Made by a program: the position numbers and the translations under genes. A stretch of 64,000 bases of DNA. It comes from Anastrepha obliqua. Lineage: Eukaryota; Arthropoda; Insecta; Diptera; Tephritidae. The notes below the pieces were generated by a model. That model did no database searches, was not told the origin of the DNA, and worked only from the letters and a program-made list of their open reading frames with translations. How positions within the stretch are numbered: position 1 is the first letter of the stretch; every line of letters starts with the position of its first letter. The stretch spans positions 2,542,001 to 2,606,000 of the forward strand of contig NC_072896.1 in the NCBI RefSeq assembly GCF_027943255.1. Direction: 5' to 3'. Positions 35,491 to 46,394 of the stretch are shown piece after piece.

Positions 35491-35520
35491 ACATACCTGA
35501 AAAAGAAAAGAGAAAACCTT
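35491..35520 (-). promoter_or_regulatory. Candidate recursive splice site (ratchet point) 1
   Basis: On the minus strand a strong pyrimidine tract reads TTTTCTTTTTCAG|GTATGT, with AG at 35497-35498 and GT at 35495-35496. A CACTAACTAAG branch-point-like sequence lies about 20 bases upstream. A 3' splice site fused to a 5' splice site with no exon between is the form of ratchet points used to remove long fly introns in steps. It is on the same strand as the CenG1A-like exon, about 27.2 kb upstream of it. Confidence 0.65.
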
Positions 35521-36265
35521 AGTTAGTGAGGAAAAGATACAAAAATTGGCAAAATGATACAAAAAATTGATAATACATAAAACACTTTTTAGTACCACGC
35601 TCCAGCCGAAGTTAAGGGATATTATACATACATAAATTTAAAATCAAAAATCATATCATTTCTTTACTGCAAATCTTCTACAGAAATACAGATCTGATTT
35701 TGTTAGAAACAAAAGGCAGTTGTAGATATAATTGAGACTTAAAAATTTTAAAAATCTGATCTAAGTTGACTACTCTGTTCCCTAGTTGGCAAGCTGAAAC
35801 ACAGAAATCTATTCCTTCTTTCGAAATATATCCTCTTTAATACAGAAATTTTATCATCTGCGAACGTCCAGCGCAAATAACTAATAGCTTGAGACGTTAA
35901 TTTACTTCAAAAATCTTTCAATGAATTTGAGTTAAGCCGTCATGTGATCGACCGTCGGTGTCTCTGGATATTTTCAATTCACAGCTATTTATTAAATCCA
36001 CTTTATTTACGTAGGCTGAAACTTCATACATGTTTTCGGATTGCAATTTCGCACATTGGTTTCCACCAGTGACATTTTATTTGGAATTGCATGAATGAAA
36101 ATGAAGGCTACTACTTTTGATGTTTTTATTCTCATTAGTACCTTCTATGCGATCACCAACGTACCAAGATTAGTTAACTACATTTAGCTTCTGAGGTAAG
36201 TATTTTACCCTAATTGCACCCATTGCACATCCACGAACGTTAAGTGACCATTCTGTTAAAAAGTA
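35521..36265. other. AT-rich non-coding stretch
   Basis: Nothing recognisable apart from the branch-point-like sequence belonging to the site just before it. Confidence 0.45.
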
Positions 36266-36269
36266 CCGG

Positions 36270-36520
36270 TACTGAGTACTGAGTTGGTGCGCGTCTACCA
36301 TTCGGGACTGCTTAGGTTCGAATTCCGCGCAGGAACACTAAATAATACAAAACGTGTTTTTCTAATAGCGGTCGCCCCTCGCCCCCATTCGTCGTTCGGA
36401 GTCGGCTTAAATCTGTAGGTCACTCCATTTGTGAAACAACATCAAGATGCACACCATAAATAGGAGGTGGAGTTCGGCCAAAAACCTAACAGAAGTGTAC
36501 GCGACAATTTTTTATTTATT
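36270..36520 (+). mobile_element. tRNA-derived SINE, copy C (internally deleted)
   Basis: GAGTTGGTGCGCGTCTACCA is followed by a good B box (GGTTCGAATTC at 36312-36322), then the body block TTTTCTAATAGCGGTCGCCC. The middle segment containing GGCAATGGCAAACC and the GAAAAAGCTCC block is deleted. Sequence resumes at CGTTCGGAGTCGGCTTAAAT and continues to AGGAGGTGGAGTTCGGCC and GTGTACGCGACAATT. Confidence 0.8.
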
Positions 36521-36954
36521 TATTTACCTATTTTTTATGGTACCACCCAAAGTAGTGTTCCTTTCTGCGAAATGATGCACTGATGCCAAGGTATAATCCA
36601 ATTAAGAAAGGATCCTTTCATGCGTAGATTCCAGAATCAGCCTCAATTCTCGGTGTGAATTCTCTATTATTTCTTTTATTGACTAAAGTGGTAATTTCAG
36701 ATTTGGAAAGATGAAAAAATCATTAGGTAGATACGCTGCTTATTCGATGATATTCATTTAGTTATTGTCAGAAATTCGCTGAAAATAATAGCCGCTCTGT
36801 CAGAGTTACGTTTTTTAGAGGCGCTCGAAAAGTATGCTTCATGAAAATTTTTCAGTTATTTTTCGACGATTTCGTGGTGTTTGGTATTTTCTGATGCTTT
36901 TACCGAGTTTAAGATTTCTGTCTAAATTTTGATATTATCCTGCAAATGCCGCCG

Positions 36955-37010
36955 GAGAACGGCAAACATGAGAAGCTTTTTCATGCACTGCAATGGTTTT
37001 TTAAATGAAA
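36955..37010 (-). repeat. Small SINE-body fragment
   Basis: GAACGGCAAACATGAGAAGC followed by TTTTTCATG resembles the minus-sense SINE block GAACGGCAG...GAGGAGCTTTTTCATGG. Only one block is preserved. Confidence 0.35.
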
Positions 37011-37256
37011 TGGTCTAACAGTGGTAATCGAAACCGAGAGCTGGGACCAACCGCATGGCAATGGCAAAGTAACTTGGATGTTAAAACAGCACTTTTCCTG
37101 TGCCTACCTTTAGATGAGTTAGACGATGACGATCGGTGCCCACACCGCACTAGCAGGAACTAATGAATTGCTTCATTAACAACAACAGTCGCTTTGTTAA
37201 TTGAAATTTAATTAGTCCCTGTTCGCTCTTTTACATATACACATACATACATACAT

Positions 37257-37520
37257 CTCTGTTCGCAATAATAGCAATGCGACATATGCCAATGTTTTTA
37301 TTATTTATTTATTTTTTATTCAATTTTTCTTTACTTTTTTATAAGAATATAATAATTTATACTAAAACCAAAACTATATAACGTAAAGTTTGATTTTGTA
37401 CAAAGTTTAAGAAAATTCAACAAATTTTCAAACTGTTTTAAAACTTGAAATTTTCCGTTTTTTTAATTATTGCTACATTTTTTACATTATTCGAAATGCG
37501 AATTTTAGTGGTCATTTCTA
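37257..37520 (+). repeat. AT-rich Tc1-like MITE family copy
   Basis: It begins CTCTGTTCGCAATAATAGCA and carries ACTAAAACCAAAACTATATA, then TTTTGTACAAAGTTTAAG and AATTCAACAAATTTTCAAAC, all matching other copies in order. The right end is lost. Confidence 0.55.
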
Positions 37521-38980
37521 AAAGTAGTCAAGCAATCATTTTGATCATAAATTACAAGGGAAGCGTGCAAAAAGTCATGTGGGACCGCACAAAAGTCTAA
37601 GCACTCGCACGGGGAATAATTCTTATCTAAGCATACACACATACATATATGAAAGTGTACTAGTGGTATACGAGTACGTATCTGTGTATGGTTACTGTGT
37701 ATTTCCATGTCAGACTGATACCCTTTTTAATGGCAATAAGTGCAAGTACATCTACGAGCAAATATATTTACAATTACGCACAAGTTCTTATGTATGCTTG
37801 GATGTAAGTACAAACATATGTATAATACTTGAACAGTATCGTGGAGGTATCGCAAGTTTATAAACGCTTTATTGTGTTTTATACGCACTGTAGCCATTTG
37901 TTTGTTTGATAAAAAACGATAAAAGCAAGCCTTTTATTTGCTATTTATTGATATACATACATATATATGCCTGTATATATTTATATTCATATATGTGAGT
38001 ACTTGTACTCATAAAACGTAAATCCATACACACTTAAAATAAAATTTTTCCAAAAAAAAAACAGAAGAATAAAAAATAAACGTGAGACAGACAAAAGCAG
38101 AAGACTTGCGTTACAAAAAAATTACATGTAAGGAACTTACGAGTAAATGTAAAAAAAATTATCAAAATCCAAATAAACACAAGTGGATGTGAAAAACAGG
38201 CCAGCATGACGGCTTGCGTCGTATAGCATACCCAGGTGTGATTTTTTGTATTTTTTATAATTTTTTTTTGTGTAAAGGAAATAAATAACTTTAAGTGCTA
38301 AATCGAGTGCGACGCTTATCAATAAATTCCACAAAAGAAACGCACACATACTCGTACATAAATTTGTAAACAAAAATGTTCGTAACTTGTGAATGTATAG
38401 GTGTGAGTAAATATAAGCACGTACGCTTGTATGTTGGCAGACTTATTTTTAAATACTTTTTGCTAGCCTCGTGCTTTTTAAACAAATTGCTAATCGCTCA
38501 TTGTTCGCAATAAATTACATATTTTGAAGTAAAACCAAAATCTTGTGGCTTTCAAAGGAATGGATATTGTAATGGAATTGAAAAATTAATCAAAAATAAA
38601 ATACTCTTTTAAAGAATTTTACAATTAAAAAGCTTATAAAATTTTTTAAAAATGAGTGTATGCTGAGCACTTTATGTTTCTCATAAAAGATTGTGTTATT
38701 GTGTTTTATGCGTTCAAGTTTGAATTTTTGTTTATAGTACGACTTTTCCAGCAAGAAAGCACTAGAATAGATGGTTGTGAAATATCATACATATGCTGCA
38801 TGCAATTTGCAAGTCATTTCATTTTGAAGTTGTAATCGTTAAGGAAGGAGCTAAAAAATTTTCGCCAAAGAATTTAACGACATTTATAGTTTTAAGTGAA
38901 AGCTAAAATTACAGATTTTTTGTTTGTTTTTTGCCTTTTCCGTATTTTATTTAAGACACAACTTTCCGCAACACAAACAT
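37521..38980. other. Non-coding stretch
   Basis: No supported gene. Repeated CATATG/TATATG microsatellite-like sequence lies around 37945-37995. Confidence 0.45.
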
Positions 38981-39208
38981 TCATTTGCCAAAATTGCCTA
39001 GAGAGCGACTGCAGGACAAGCCACCAACGTCATCATCGTGTCCTTTATCTCCCACTGGTGCAACATAGGACCTCGAGGTTACGGCTATAGATGAACTCAT
39101 GTTAATGTTATATGAATTTTGCACCTCCAAATTCGATTTACCGGCTGCCAAAGCAGGGGAACCACAATTACCCCTAGGAGACTTTCCGATCTTGACGTTT
39201 TGATCCAT
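38981..39208 (-). CDS. Unrecognised 75-residue open frame with coding-like composition
   Basis: The frame starts ATG in a TTTAAACATGG context and reads MDQNVKIGKSPRGNCGSPAL, later SYVAPVGDKGHDDDVGG, to a stop. It is clearly GC-richer and less repetitive than nearby frames. The upstream 39209-39520 is also GC-richer, so the pair could be the 5' UTR and truncated ORF1 start of a LINE, or an alternative first exon of a minus-strand gene. No domain, signal peptide or membrane segment is visible. No GT donor is obvious before the stop. Confidence 0.3.
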   Translation of the reverse strand: MDQNVKIGKSPRGNCGSPALAAGKSNLEVQNSYNINMSSSIAVTSRSYVAPVGDKGHDDDVGGLSCSRSLGNFGK

Positions 39209-39574
39209 GTTTAAATTAACTCTTATCTAAGTTAATGGATTTCCTGCGATAGTTATAAGAGCGGGAGCTTGATCTTATTAGTTTTTCTTTTTTTTTTAAA
39301 TGCCTTTATACCCACAGCGACCGTCGTCTACTGCGTTGAGTTGTATGACCCCTAAAACAATCACTCCTCCACTTCTGGGGAGACTACCTTCGCGGGACTA
39401 CTTTCTGCATTACTTCGGCGTGGCCCAGAAAGGCGTACATGGAATGGAGCAGCTCTACATATTTACCCACGTCTAGGTCTACCAGATTTATAAAAAGCTT
39501 TCATGCTATAGGCTTGCTTTCTTATGTCTCTGTCTGTGAGGTTTCACTTTGTTGTGTTGTGTCGAGGTCCTTTA

Positions 39575-40450
39575 ATGACAAGTGATCTGGGTATTATAAA
39601 CGTAGTCGTAAATTTCTCAAAATTGGTGTCTTTGTAGGTTTTAGTGATAGAGTATTCAAAGTGAAGCAGTAAACTGAAAAAGTTTCGTGAAAAAATTAAT
39701 AATTTTTAAATTTTTTCAATATTGAAAATTTTGGTGTCGAGTTTTTTAAAGTAAAATCTGGGCATTTTTACACGTTTGAAAAAATTGTGTTTAAATTTTT
39801 TAGGATAAAATTAATTTTTCGAGAAATGTTTTTGTTAATATGGTTTAAATTTCTAAGGATAAAAAAAACTTTTTAAAAAATTGTTTTCAAAAACTATTGT
39901 ATCTTTTTGCTTATTTTTATGTACATTGTTTTTTTTAACGCTCTCTTCAGATTTATTCATTAAAATCCGCAACTGTGCTTCAAGTATCGTAGTGGGATTC
40001 CCATAACTACCAGTGATATTCAAATACGCAAAATACTGCTTATCTGCTTACTAATGTATAGTACGTAGCGATGCTTCGATCGATTTGCTGCTACATCAAG
40101 AGTACGTATGCTAGTAGCGCTTTGTTAGGCAGTATTTTATATTGTCTCAGCTATTAATGAAAAAAAGCATAACAAAAATAGTTTTCTCCAAATATGAGCA
40201 AAAAAAAATTTAATTAAAAAAAAAATTGAATAAAAAAAAAAAATTATTTTGAATAAAAAAATTTTTGTTCAAGTATTTTTATCCCTAAAAATTATAAAAA
40301 AAAATTTTAAAAGAACGAATTTAATAAATTCACAAATTATAAATTCCTTTCCTAAATTTTTTTAGTCTACTTCTTATGCTAAAGCCTACAAATAAACCGA
40401 TTTTTAGAACAATTCACGATTATGTCCAAAACACTCGGATCACTTGTCAT
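39575..40450. mobile_element. Element bounded by long imperfect inverted repeats (ATGACAAGTGATC type)
   Basis: The left end reads ATGACAAGTGATCTGGGTAT and later TTTCTCAAAATTGGTGTC, TTTGTAGGTTT. The right end, in minus sense, reads ATGACAAGTGATCCGAGTGT and later AAAAATCGGTTTATTTGTAG. Similarity runs over roughly 70-200 bp of each end and falls into A/T-rich sequence inward. The centre (39990-40140) is shared with 46395-46530. There is no coding frame. This is a non-autonomous TIR element of unassigned superfamily; exact ends and target duplication are uncertain. Confidence 0.6.
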
Positions 40451-40452
40451 GG

Positions 40453-41910
40453 AGTTGCGCTAAAGTCTTGAGAGAATTTGTTTTTTGTAAACGTACGTAC
40501 AAGCACATTGAAAGCAATTAACTACTTACATAGTTGTCCTTGTAAGCCTCAAGTTAGACATCCAATTTTTTTATCTTAAAATAGATATCAAATCTTATCA
40601 TACGCTCCATGTAAACATGAAAACAACAACACAGCAATAAATAGTAATACAAAAGAAAAACCAATTTTGAACTTTTGTTTGCAAAAAATTCGCGATAAGG
40701 TTGAACATTTCTAGAGTGGGAGTGCAAAGCAGCAGTTTGTATGGGTAGAAATTACAAAAAAAAATATTGTTCATGCATATTTTTAGCATTTAGTGGCCCT
40801 CTGAAAATAAGTTTGCTGATAATGAAAAACGGTTTTAAGGCAATATTTTACATGGCGGCGCAGAAAGACTCATGTACAGATATCTTGCGAAGCCATACAC
40901 ACGGCGTGCTAAATGCACGAAATATTAAAAATTAATTAAAAAGACGGCAAAGGCAGGTTTTCACGATTGCGATTGTGTTTTAAAATAAACTTTATTTTAC
41001 CTCGTTTTAGTCAACGTAAAATAAGTTTTATCTCTAAATGGGCGTTTTAACCATAGAATGATGTGAACGTGACTACGGAGCTTTAAAAATAGGTTTAATT
41101 TTGAAAAGGCATGTTTTGCACATAATCTTAAAAAATTAAAATAATTAGTGGAAATCCCTAATATTGACGAACCTAGTAATAAAAGGGGACTTTGATTCAG
41201 GCACATTGTAGAAGGTAACCCTTTTTAGAGGAAATTAAGATAACGCAGCTCCAAATGTGGACTGTCGTTTTGTGGCTAATGGCAGAAGTTGGATTGTAAG
41301 CTAATCGGCCCCTACGCGGCATATAGGAACGGGAGTACGAGGAGTTGGTCTTCGAGGGATTAGTTTATGTGTTCGAGCCTTAGATGCACAAATACGATGA
41401 CTTGGTATTTGTATGTGATTTGGTGCTTGTTAAGCGAAGTCGGAAATAAAGAATTACAGCAAAAAGGCTTCAATATGGTGAATGGATAGTTAAGCACTGC
41501 CCAATCGTTTTTCTCGAGTTATACAGGATTGTTGCTACTACTTTTAAAATGTTGCTAGTCGAGGGTACAAGGAAGGAGAGGAGATGTAAAGAGGTAATAT
41601 CTATATTTAGCTAATGGATTGCCTTGGGTTCTGTTGTGGATGGGAATCCATAGAACTTTCAGTTTGTTTGGGTGTCTTATTAATTAGTCTCTAATTATGG
41701 AGATGGTTTGGAAGTCAATGTGATAAACTATCTGTGCAAATTACGAACTTGCCTTATTAGTTATTAGACACTCAATGGCTTTTAGAATTGCTAGCGCCTA
41801 GGCATTTGGTTTTATTGTTACTTCATATCCACATAAATATGTAAATAAGAATTACCTAGCAGAGGGAGAACTTATAAAAAAATTAGATTTCTTTTTAATT
41901 TCTTATGGGA
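40453..41910. other. Non-coding stretch
   Basis: No supported gene. A slightly GC-richer part at 41230-41430 contains GTGTTCGAGCC but no tRNA-like fold was evident. Confidence 0.4.
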
Positions 41911-41914
41911 GCGA

Positions 41915-42055
41915 TTTCATGTCAAGTGACCCACATATTTTGGACATTGTCGTAAATTTTCTGAAAATTGGCTGATTTGTAGGCTTGGGTAGATGGAGAT
42001 GTAATCTGAAAAAATTAAAAAAAAAATTAATAACTTTGGGATTTATTCAGCTTTA
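41915..42055 (+). repeat. Terminal fragment of the ATGACAAGTGATC element family
   Basis: ATGTCAAGTGACCCACATAT, then GACATTGTCGTAAATTTTC and AAAATTGGCTGATTTGTAGG follow the left end of the 39575-40450 element block by block, then TCTGAAAAAATTAAAAAAAA. Confidence 0.6.
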
Positions 42056-42059
42056 TATC

Positions 42060-43675
42060 GGCCATCCGACCCAGATTAGGTTTACGCAATGGCTTAGTCT
42101 CAACCTTCACAAGAACTTCCATACTATTTGAGACCTTGAGATATGGTTCTATGGTATCGCACTTGTAATTCATACATACCATACCTACATATCTACATAC
42201 AGCATTCTATTATATGTGAACAAATTATTCTACAGACTACGCCAAGAAATTTTACGAAGGTCATACGACAGCTAAAAGCGGAAGAATTAAATATAAAATA
42301 GAAGAAATACGAATATCGCACAATGAATCAGCGGAAGTTGGCGCATTTGATAGATAAATGTGCACAGTACATAATTATTTATTTTCATACATACAAACAT
42401 AAGTAAGTACGTACGAGCATGCACATGGTGCCGTATGGGGCAGCGAACCTAGTCATCTCCTTGTCGAGTCTGCAACTTTTCATGAGTGAACGAAAGGCTG
42501 GTGTGCGATGACCTTCACGCAGCAGCCGCTGTCAGCTAGAGATACTGTGAAGATTAACGGAGCGCGGAGAAGGGTTTGTCGTCACGGTTGTTGGACTTAA
42601 AGAAAAACTTTTTGTCCCCCACAAACAATTTTGAAAAGTTGACGTGCATGTTTGTTTACTTGCGGTTTTCTACAAATACACACACTTACATACCTACGGG
42701 CGTGTGCCTTTGTGCGAAAAAAATGAAAATGGCAACCTTGAACCTCAGTGGCACGCACATGAAAACGCGGCATTTTCCCAGCACGCAAGTGAAATATTTG
42801 AAATTTTTGTGTGTGCGAGTACAGTGAAGGTGATTTTCTCGTTTATTAGTTGAAAATAAATGGGGAGTCACTGGTATGCGAGGGAGTGGAGCTGCGTGCA
42901 TAAACAACATTTTTTCACCGAAACCGCAAACAAATAGTTTTCATACGTACTGCGCGTTTTGTGTTTTTGTTTTTTGCACAAAATTTGTTTGATGTGGTGA
43001 GCGGAACTTTTGAACTGGGTAAATGCAAAATATGCCGACTGATTTAGTGAATTCCTCGCTGAGGGAGTGAGACTGAATGTTGTTCAATAGTTTTTTTTTA
43101 CGAAAAGTGCACTCAGATCTGTTAATTAAACGATAAGCAAATATATAGATAGAGAAAGAGATATGCAAGTCTCAATTAATTCAGGCCACGATCGTTACTT
43201 TTCGCTTTACGGTGTATAATTTTCCATTTTCTTCGTTGCATTCCCATACCAAAAAAGACAACTCATTCAAAGGTTTAATCACCCATCCAATCATCTTTTT
43301 TGCCCTACTTTCCATAAACGTTTGCCCACTCGCTGTCGCTTGGCCTTTACGTAAACTTAAATACTTTTTTAGCACACTTCGACTGCCAAATTCTTTGACT
43401 CACTGACATCTTAGAGTGTCATTTCCCAGCAATGTACCTGCCAATTTAGTGATTTCAATGGAATTCATTTCAGTTCGTTGTGCTTTTAGCGGCTGTCAAA
43501 TAAACTTCTGTGCCCTTTTGAATTTACTGCTCTATTTCACAGACAGTTAATAGCATTTTCGCCCTCATTCGCTTATCAAAGTGAAATATAATAAGAGTGA
43601 TAGAAAATATAAAGAAAAATTTGCACACATAAATGCAAAGGAAATTGTTTTTAGTGATTTGTGAGAGCAGCAAGA
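42060..43675. other. Non-coding stretch
   Basis: No supported gene. Overlapping frames on both strands around 42576-43406 lack motifs. Confidence 0.45.
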
Positions 43676-43679
43676 GTAA

Positions 43680-43830
43680 GTCCATATCAAGTGTGGTCCA
43701 AGTATGGTAGACACTGTCGTAAATTTTTTTGATAATGCTTTTTTCTTTTGTAGATTCAAGCCATAATAAGACAAAAATTGAAAAAATTAAAAAAACATTT
43801 TGTATAATTTTGATATTTATTGCATGTGGA
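43680..43830 (+). repeat. Second terminal fragment of the ATGACAAGTGATC element family
   Basis: ATATCAAGTGTGGTCCAAGT, ACACTGTCGTAAATTTTTTT and TTTTGTAGATTCAAG match the family terminus in order, with more divergence than the 41915 copy. Confidence 0.5.
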
Positions 43831-43907
43831 AAATTTCTGGACATAGACTTTTAAAGTTTTGATTTGCTTCCTTTTTAAATTCTTAGTATATATATTTTAA
43901 AAAACGA

Positions 43908-44230
43908 GGGCCGCCGTAGCCGAATGAGTTGGTACGGTACCACCATTCGGAATTCACAGAGAGAACGTAGGTTCGAATCTCGGTGAAAACACCAAAGTTA
44001 GGAAAAACATTTTTCTAATAACGGTCGCCCCTCGGCAGGCAATGGCAAACCTCCCAGTGTATTTCTGCCATGAAAAAGCTCCTCATAAAAATGTCTGCCG
44101 TTCGGAGTCGGCTTAAAACTATAGATCCCTCCATTTGTGGAACAACATCAAGACGCACACCACAAATAGGAGGAGGAGCTCGGCCAAACACCCAAAAAGG
44201 GTGTACGCGCCAATTATATATATATATATT
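43908..44230 (+). mobile_element. tRNA-derived SINE, copy A (best preserved)
   Basis: It begins GGGCCGCCGTAGCCGAATGA. The A box (TAGCCGAATGAGTTGG) lies at 43917-43932 and the B box (GGTTCGAATCT) at 43970-43980, with tRNA-like spacing. These form an internal RNA polymerase III promoter. The tRNA-unrelated body contains GGTCGCCCCTCGGCAGGCAA, GAAAAAGCTCC and AACATCAAGACGCACACC. It ends in GTGTACGCGCCAATT plus a (TA)n tail. No protein is encoded; mobility would depend on a LINE. Confidence 0.9.
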
Positions 44231-44685
44231 TCTAAAACCAACACAACACCTGAATTCATTTCACCACTCGCACGCTACCTTCAACCCAGAATACAAAAAA
44301 ATAATCTACCTAATCTAATCAAAAAATCATCTACACTATCAAAAACACAAACCCCCATCTTCATCCACTTAAGAATTGGCAACTCAAAACTAGCACACGA
44401 ACATCTCATTTTATCTACGCCTTTTTCCGCTTGCCCATTTTGAGGAAATAGATTTAAAATTCTACATGCCTTTAATAACTTTTCTGCTTTGTGCACGAAA
44501 AGACAATCTCACTTTGGCTCCACACAACCTTCCGAACTCCTAAAAAACATTATCGTAGAAATTCTGTTTAAAATATTGAACTTCATAAAAGATGAACGTT
44601 GTCAAACTTAAAAGGTTAATATTATATTTTTGTATCCGTAAAGTAGTATAAAAAAAATTAAAAATTAAAGGATCGTAAGCCTAAA
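44231..44685. other. Non-coding spacer
   Basis: Nothing recognisable between the SINE tail and the transposon end. Confidence 0.45.
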
Positions 44686-44687
44686 TA

Positions 44688-46000
44688 CAGAGTGGCTGAT
44701 GAATTTTGCTACATTAAGAAACTCAAATAACTTTTTTTTAGTGTATGGAATTCATTTATTTTTTTTTTCAAGTTGAAGGTCATTAAATTCTATTAAATGT
44801 AGCTTAACTAGTTTTAAAAATAATTGAATTTAAATGCCCCCCATGCTCGTTGACACAAGAGCGGCATCTTAGTAAAAAGTTGTTCATTGCTGCTTTGAGA
44901 GTTGCGACAGGAATAGCCGCAATTGTTGCCCGAATGGATTGTTTTAGTTCATCTAAATTTGTTGTCTTTGTTTTATAAACTTCTTGTTTACATAAACCCC
45001 ACAAGAAAAAGTCAGGTGCAGTAAGGTCAGGCGACCTGGGGGGCCAACGAAATTCGGAGTTTCTTGAAATCAGTTTATTGGGAAATTTTCGTCGCAACTC
45101 TGTCATAACAGTCTGGGCTATGTGAGACGTTGCCCCATCTTGTTGAAACCACACAGAGTTGAAAGGAATTCTCTTTCGGCGTAGTTCTGGATAGAAAAAT
45201 TCTTTCAGCATTTTCAAATAACGGTCTCCAGTAACCGTAACGGTGTGACCATTTTCTTCAAAAAAATAAGGCCCGACAATACAGCGTGAAGAAACCGCAC
45301 ACCACACTGTCACGCGAAGAGGATGCAATTCCGTCTCGTGGAGTATCTGTGGGTTACAAGTACTCCATATTCGACAATTTTGTTTGTTCACATTGCCGTT
45401 TAAATCGAAATGGGCCTCATCAGACATGAAAAGGCAGTTTAACATGTTTTGGTCTTCTTCCACCATTTGCAGGATCTTCTGGCAAAATTCCAAGCGAATC
45501 GGCAAGTCTGCTGCATTCAGTTTGTTAACCATTTGAATTTTGTAGGGAAATAAGTCTAAATCTTTGTGCATTATTGTTTGCAAAGACTGTCGGCTGACAC
45601 CAAGTTGAGCAGATAAGCTTCTTGTTGAAACCCTTGGATTGCTTTGTATAGCTGCAGCTACAGCAGCGATCGTTTCCTCCGTCCGAACTGGTGGGTTTCG
45701 ATGATAAGGCCTTCTTGCGACTGTTCCTTGCTCAGCAAAATTATTCACCAGTCTCATTATGGTCCATCTGCTCGGGGGATCGCCGCCAAACATCCGCCTG
45801 TACTCTCTCTGTACCAAAACTACGGACTCCAGTGCGTGATAGCGGCGGACTATCCAAATTCTTGTTTGCGTGTCCCAGTTATCCATTTTAATAAATTTTA
45901 AAGATCAATCTGCAAATTAAAACAAAAATGGAACAGATAACTTAAAAAGAAAAAAAGTTATTCAATTTTTTTTTGGTAGCGGCTTTCATCAGCCACCCTG
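44688..46000 (-). mobile_element. Complete Tc1/mariner-superfamily transposon with TIRs and TA duplication
   Basis: The left end is CAGAGTGGCTGATGAATTTT. The right end, inverted, is CAGGGTGGCTGATGAAAGCC. Both are followed inward by GCTAC and then AATAACTTTTTTT. TA flanks both sides (44686-44687 and 46001-46002), as expected for this superfamily. The 1313-bp unit contains one intact transposase gene on the minus strand and no other frame. Nothing visible is missing. Confidence 0.95.
44804..45886 (-). CDS. Tc1/mariner-superfamily transposase, intact, 360 residues
   Basis: The enzyme would bind the element's inverted repeats in the nucleus and cut and paste it into TA sites. Residues about 8-60 form a DUF4817-type helix-turn-helix (IVRRYHALESV, SRWTIMRLVNNF). 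A second helix-turn-helix lies at about 85-108 (VSTRSLSAQLGVSRQSLQTI). The DDE core follows: D156 in FMSDEAHFD, D250 in WFQQDGATSH, and D292 in SPDLTAPDFFLWG. Taking the last Asp, as in Mos1, gives 41 residues between the second and third catalytic residues, a DD41D spacing; D287 would give 36. No stop or frameshift interrupts it. The start codon lies about 114 bp inside the TIR end. Length is normal for the superfamily. Four broken relatives lie in the same window. Known tephritid rosa elements are DD41D, but membership in that family is not established here. Confidence 0.95.
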   Translation of the reverse strand: MDNWDTQTRIWIVRRYHALESVVLVQREYRRMFGGDPPSRWTIMRLVNNFAEQGTVARRPYHRNPPVRTEETIAAVAAAIQSNPRVSTRSLSAQLGVSRQSLQTIMHKDLDLFPYKIQMVNKLNAADLPIRLEFCQKILQMVEEDQNMLNCLFMSDEAHFDLNGNVNKQNCRIWSTCNPQILHETELHPLRVTVWCAVSSRCIVGPYFFEENGHTVTVTGDRYLKMLKEFFYPELRRKRIPFNSVWFQQDGATSHIAQTVMTELRRKFPNKLISRNSEFRWPPRSPDLTAPDFFLWGLCKQEVYKTKTTNLDELKQSIRATIAAIPVATLKAAMNNFLLRCRSCVNEHGGHLNSIIFKTS

Positions 46001-46002
46001 TA

Positions 46003-46390
46003 GCTGGTGTGCTCTATTGATTAGGATAATATATCATATTGCTTTCATAAATAATAACAACAATATTTAAAAAAAAATTAAGAACAAATTTGTTTTATTT
46101 TTTTGTTTAAAATATTTGGAAAAATCATTCTTTTCATTATATTTTTTTTAAGAATTTTTTTATATTTTTTTTGTTTAAAATACTTTGAAAAATATATACA
46201 TATTTTTGTAATTTAAAAAAATCCCACCTACATTTTTTTCTTCTTTTTTATCAATAGCTGACACTATGCTCAGTGATCCCTAAATGTTTACGAGTGAATT
46301 TCAAAAAATTTTTTTAAACAAATTCCACCTACATTTTTTTCTAATTTTTTTGATTAATAGCTGACTCTATTCACAGTGAACTCTGAAAGT
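46003..46390. other. Very A/T-rich spacer
   Basis: Nothing recognisable. It contains two similar AATTCCACCTACATTTTTTT-type segments near 46225 and 46320, suggesting local duplication. Confidence 0.4.
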
Positions 46391-46394
46391 CTCA

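Noticed and set aside
35356..35598. Minus-strand frame starting at the 35.5-kb acceptor as an ordinary exon
   Set aside because: The acceptor is directly followed by GTATGT, no domain is recognisable, and the later donor (AAG|GTATTC) is weak. A ratchet point explains it better, though a rarely used cryptic exon is possible.
43917..43980. tRNA gene at the A/B-box pair
   Set aside because: It is the head of a SINE: no cloverleaf with a full acceptor stem, and the body continues as a repeat found elsewhere in the window.
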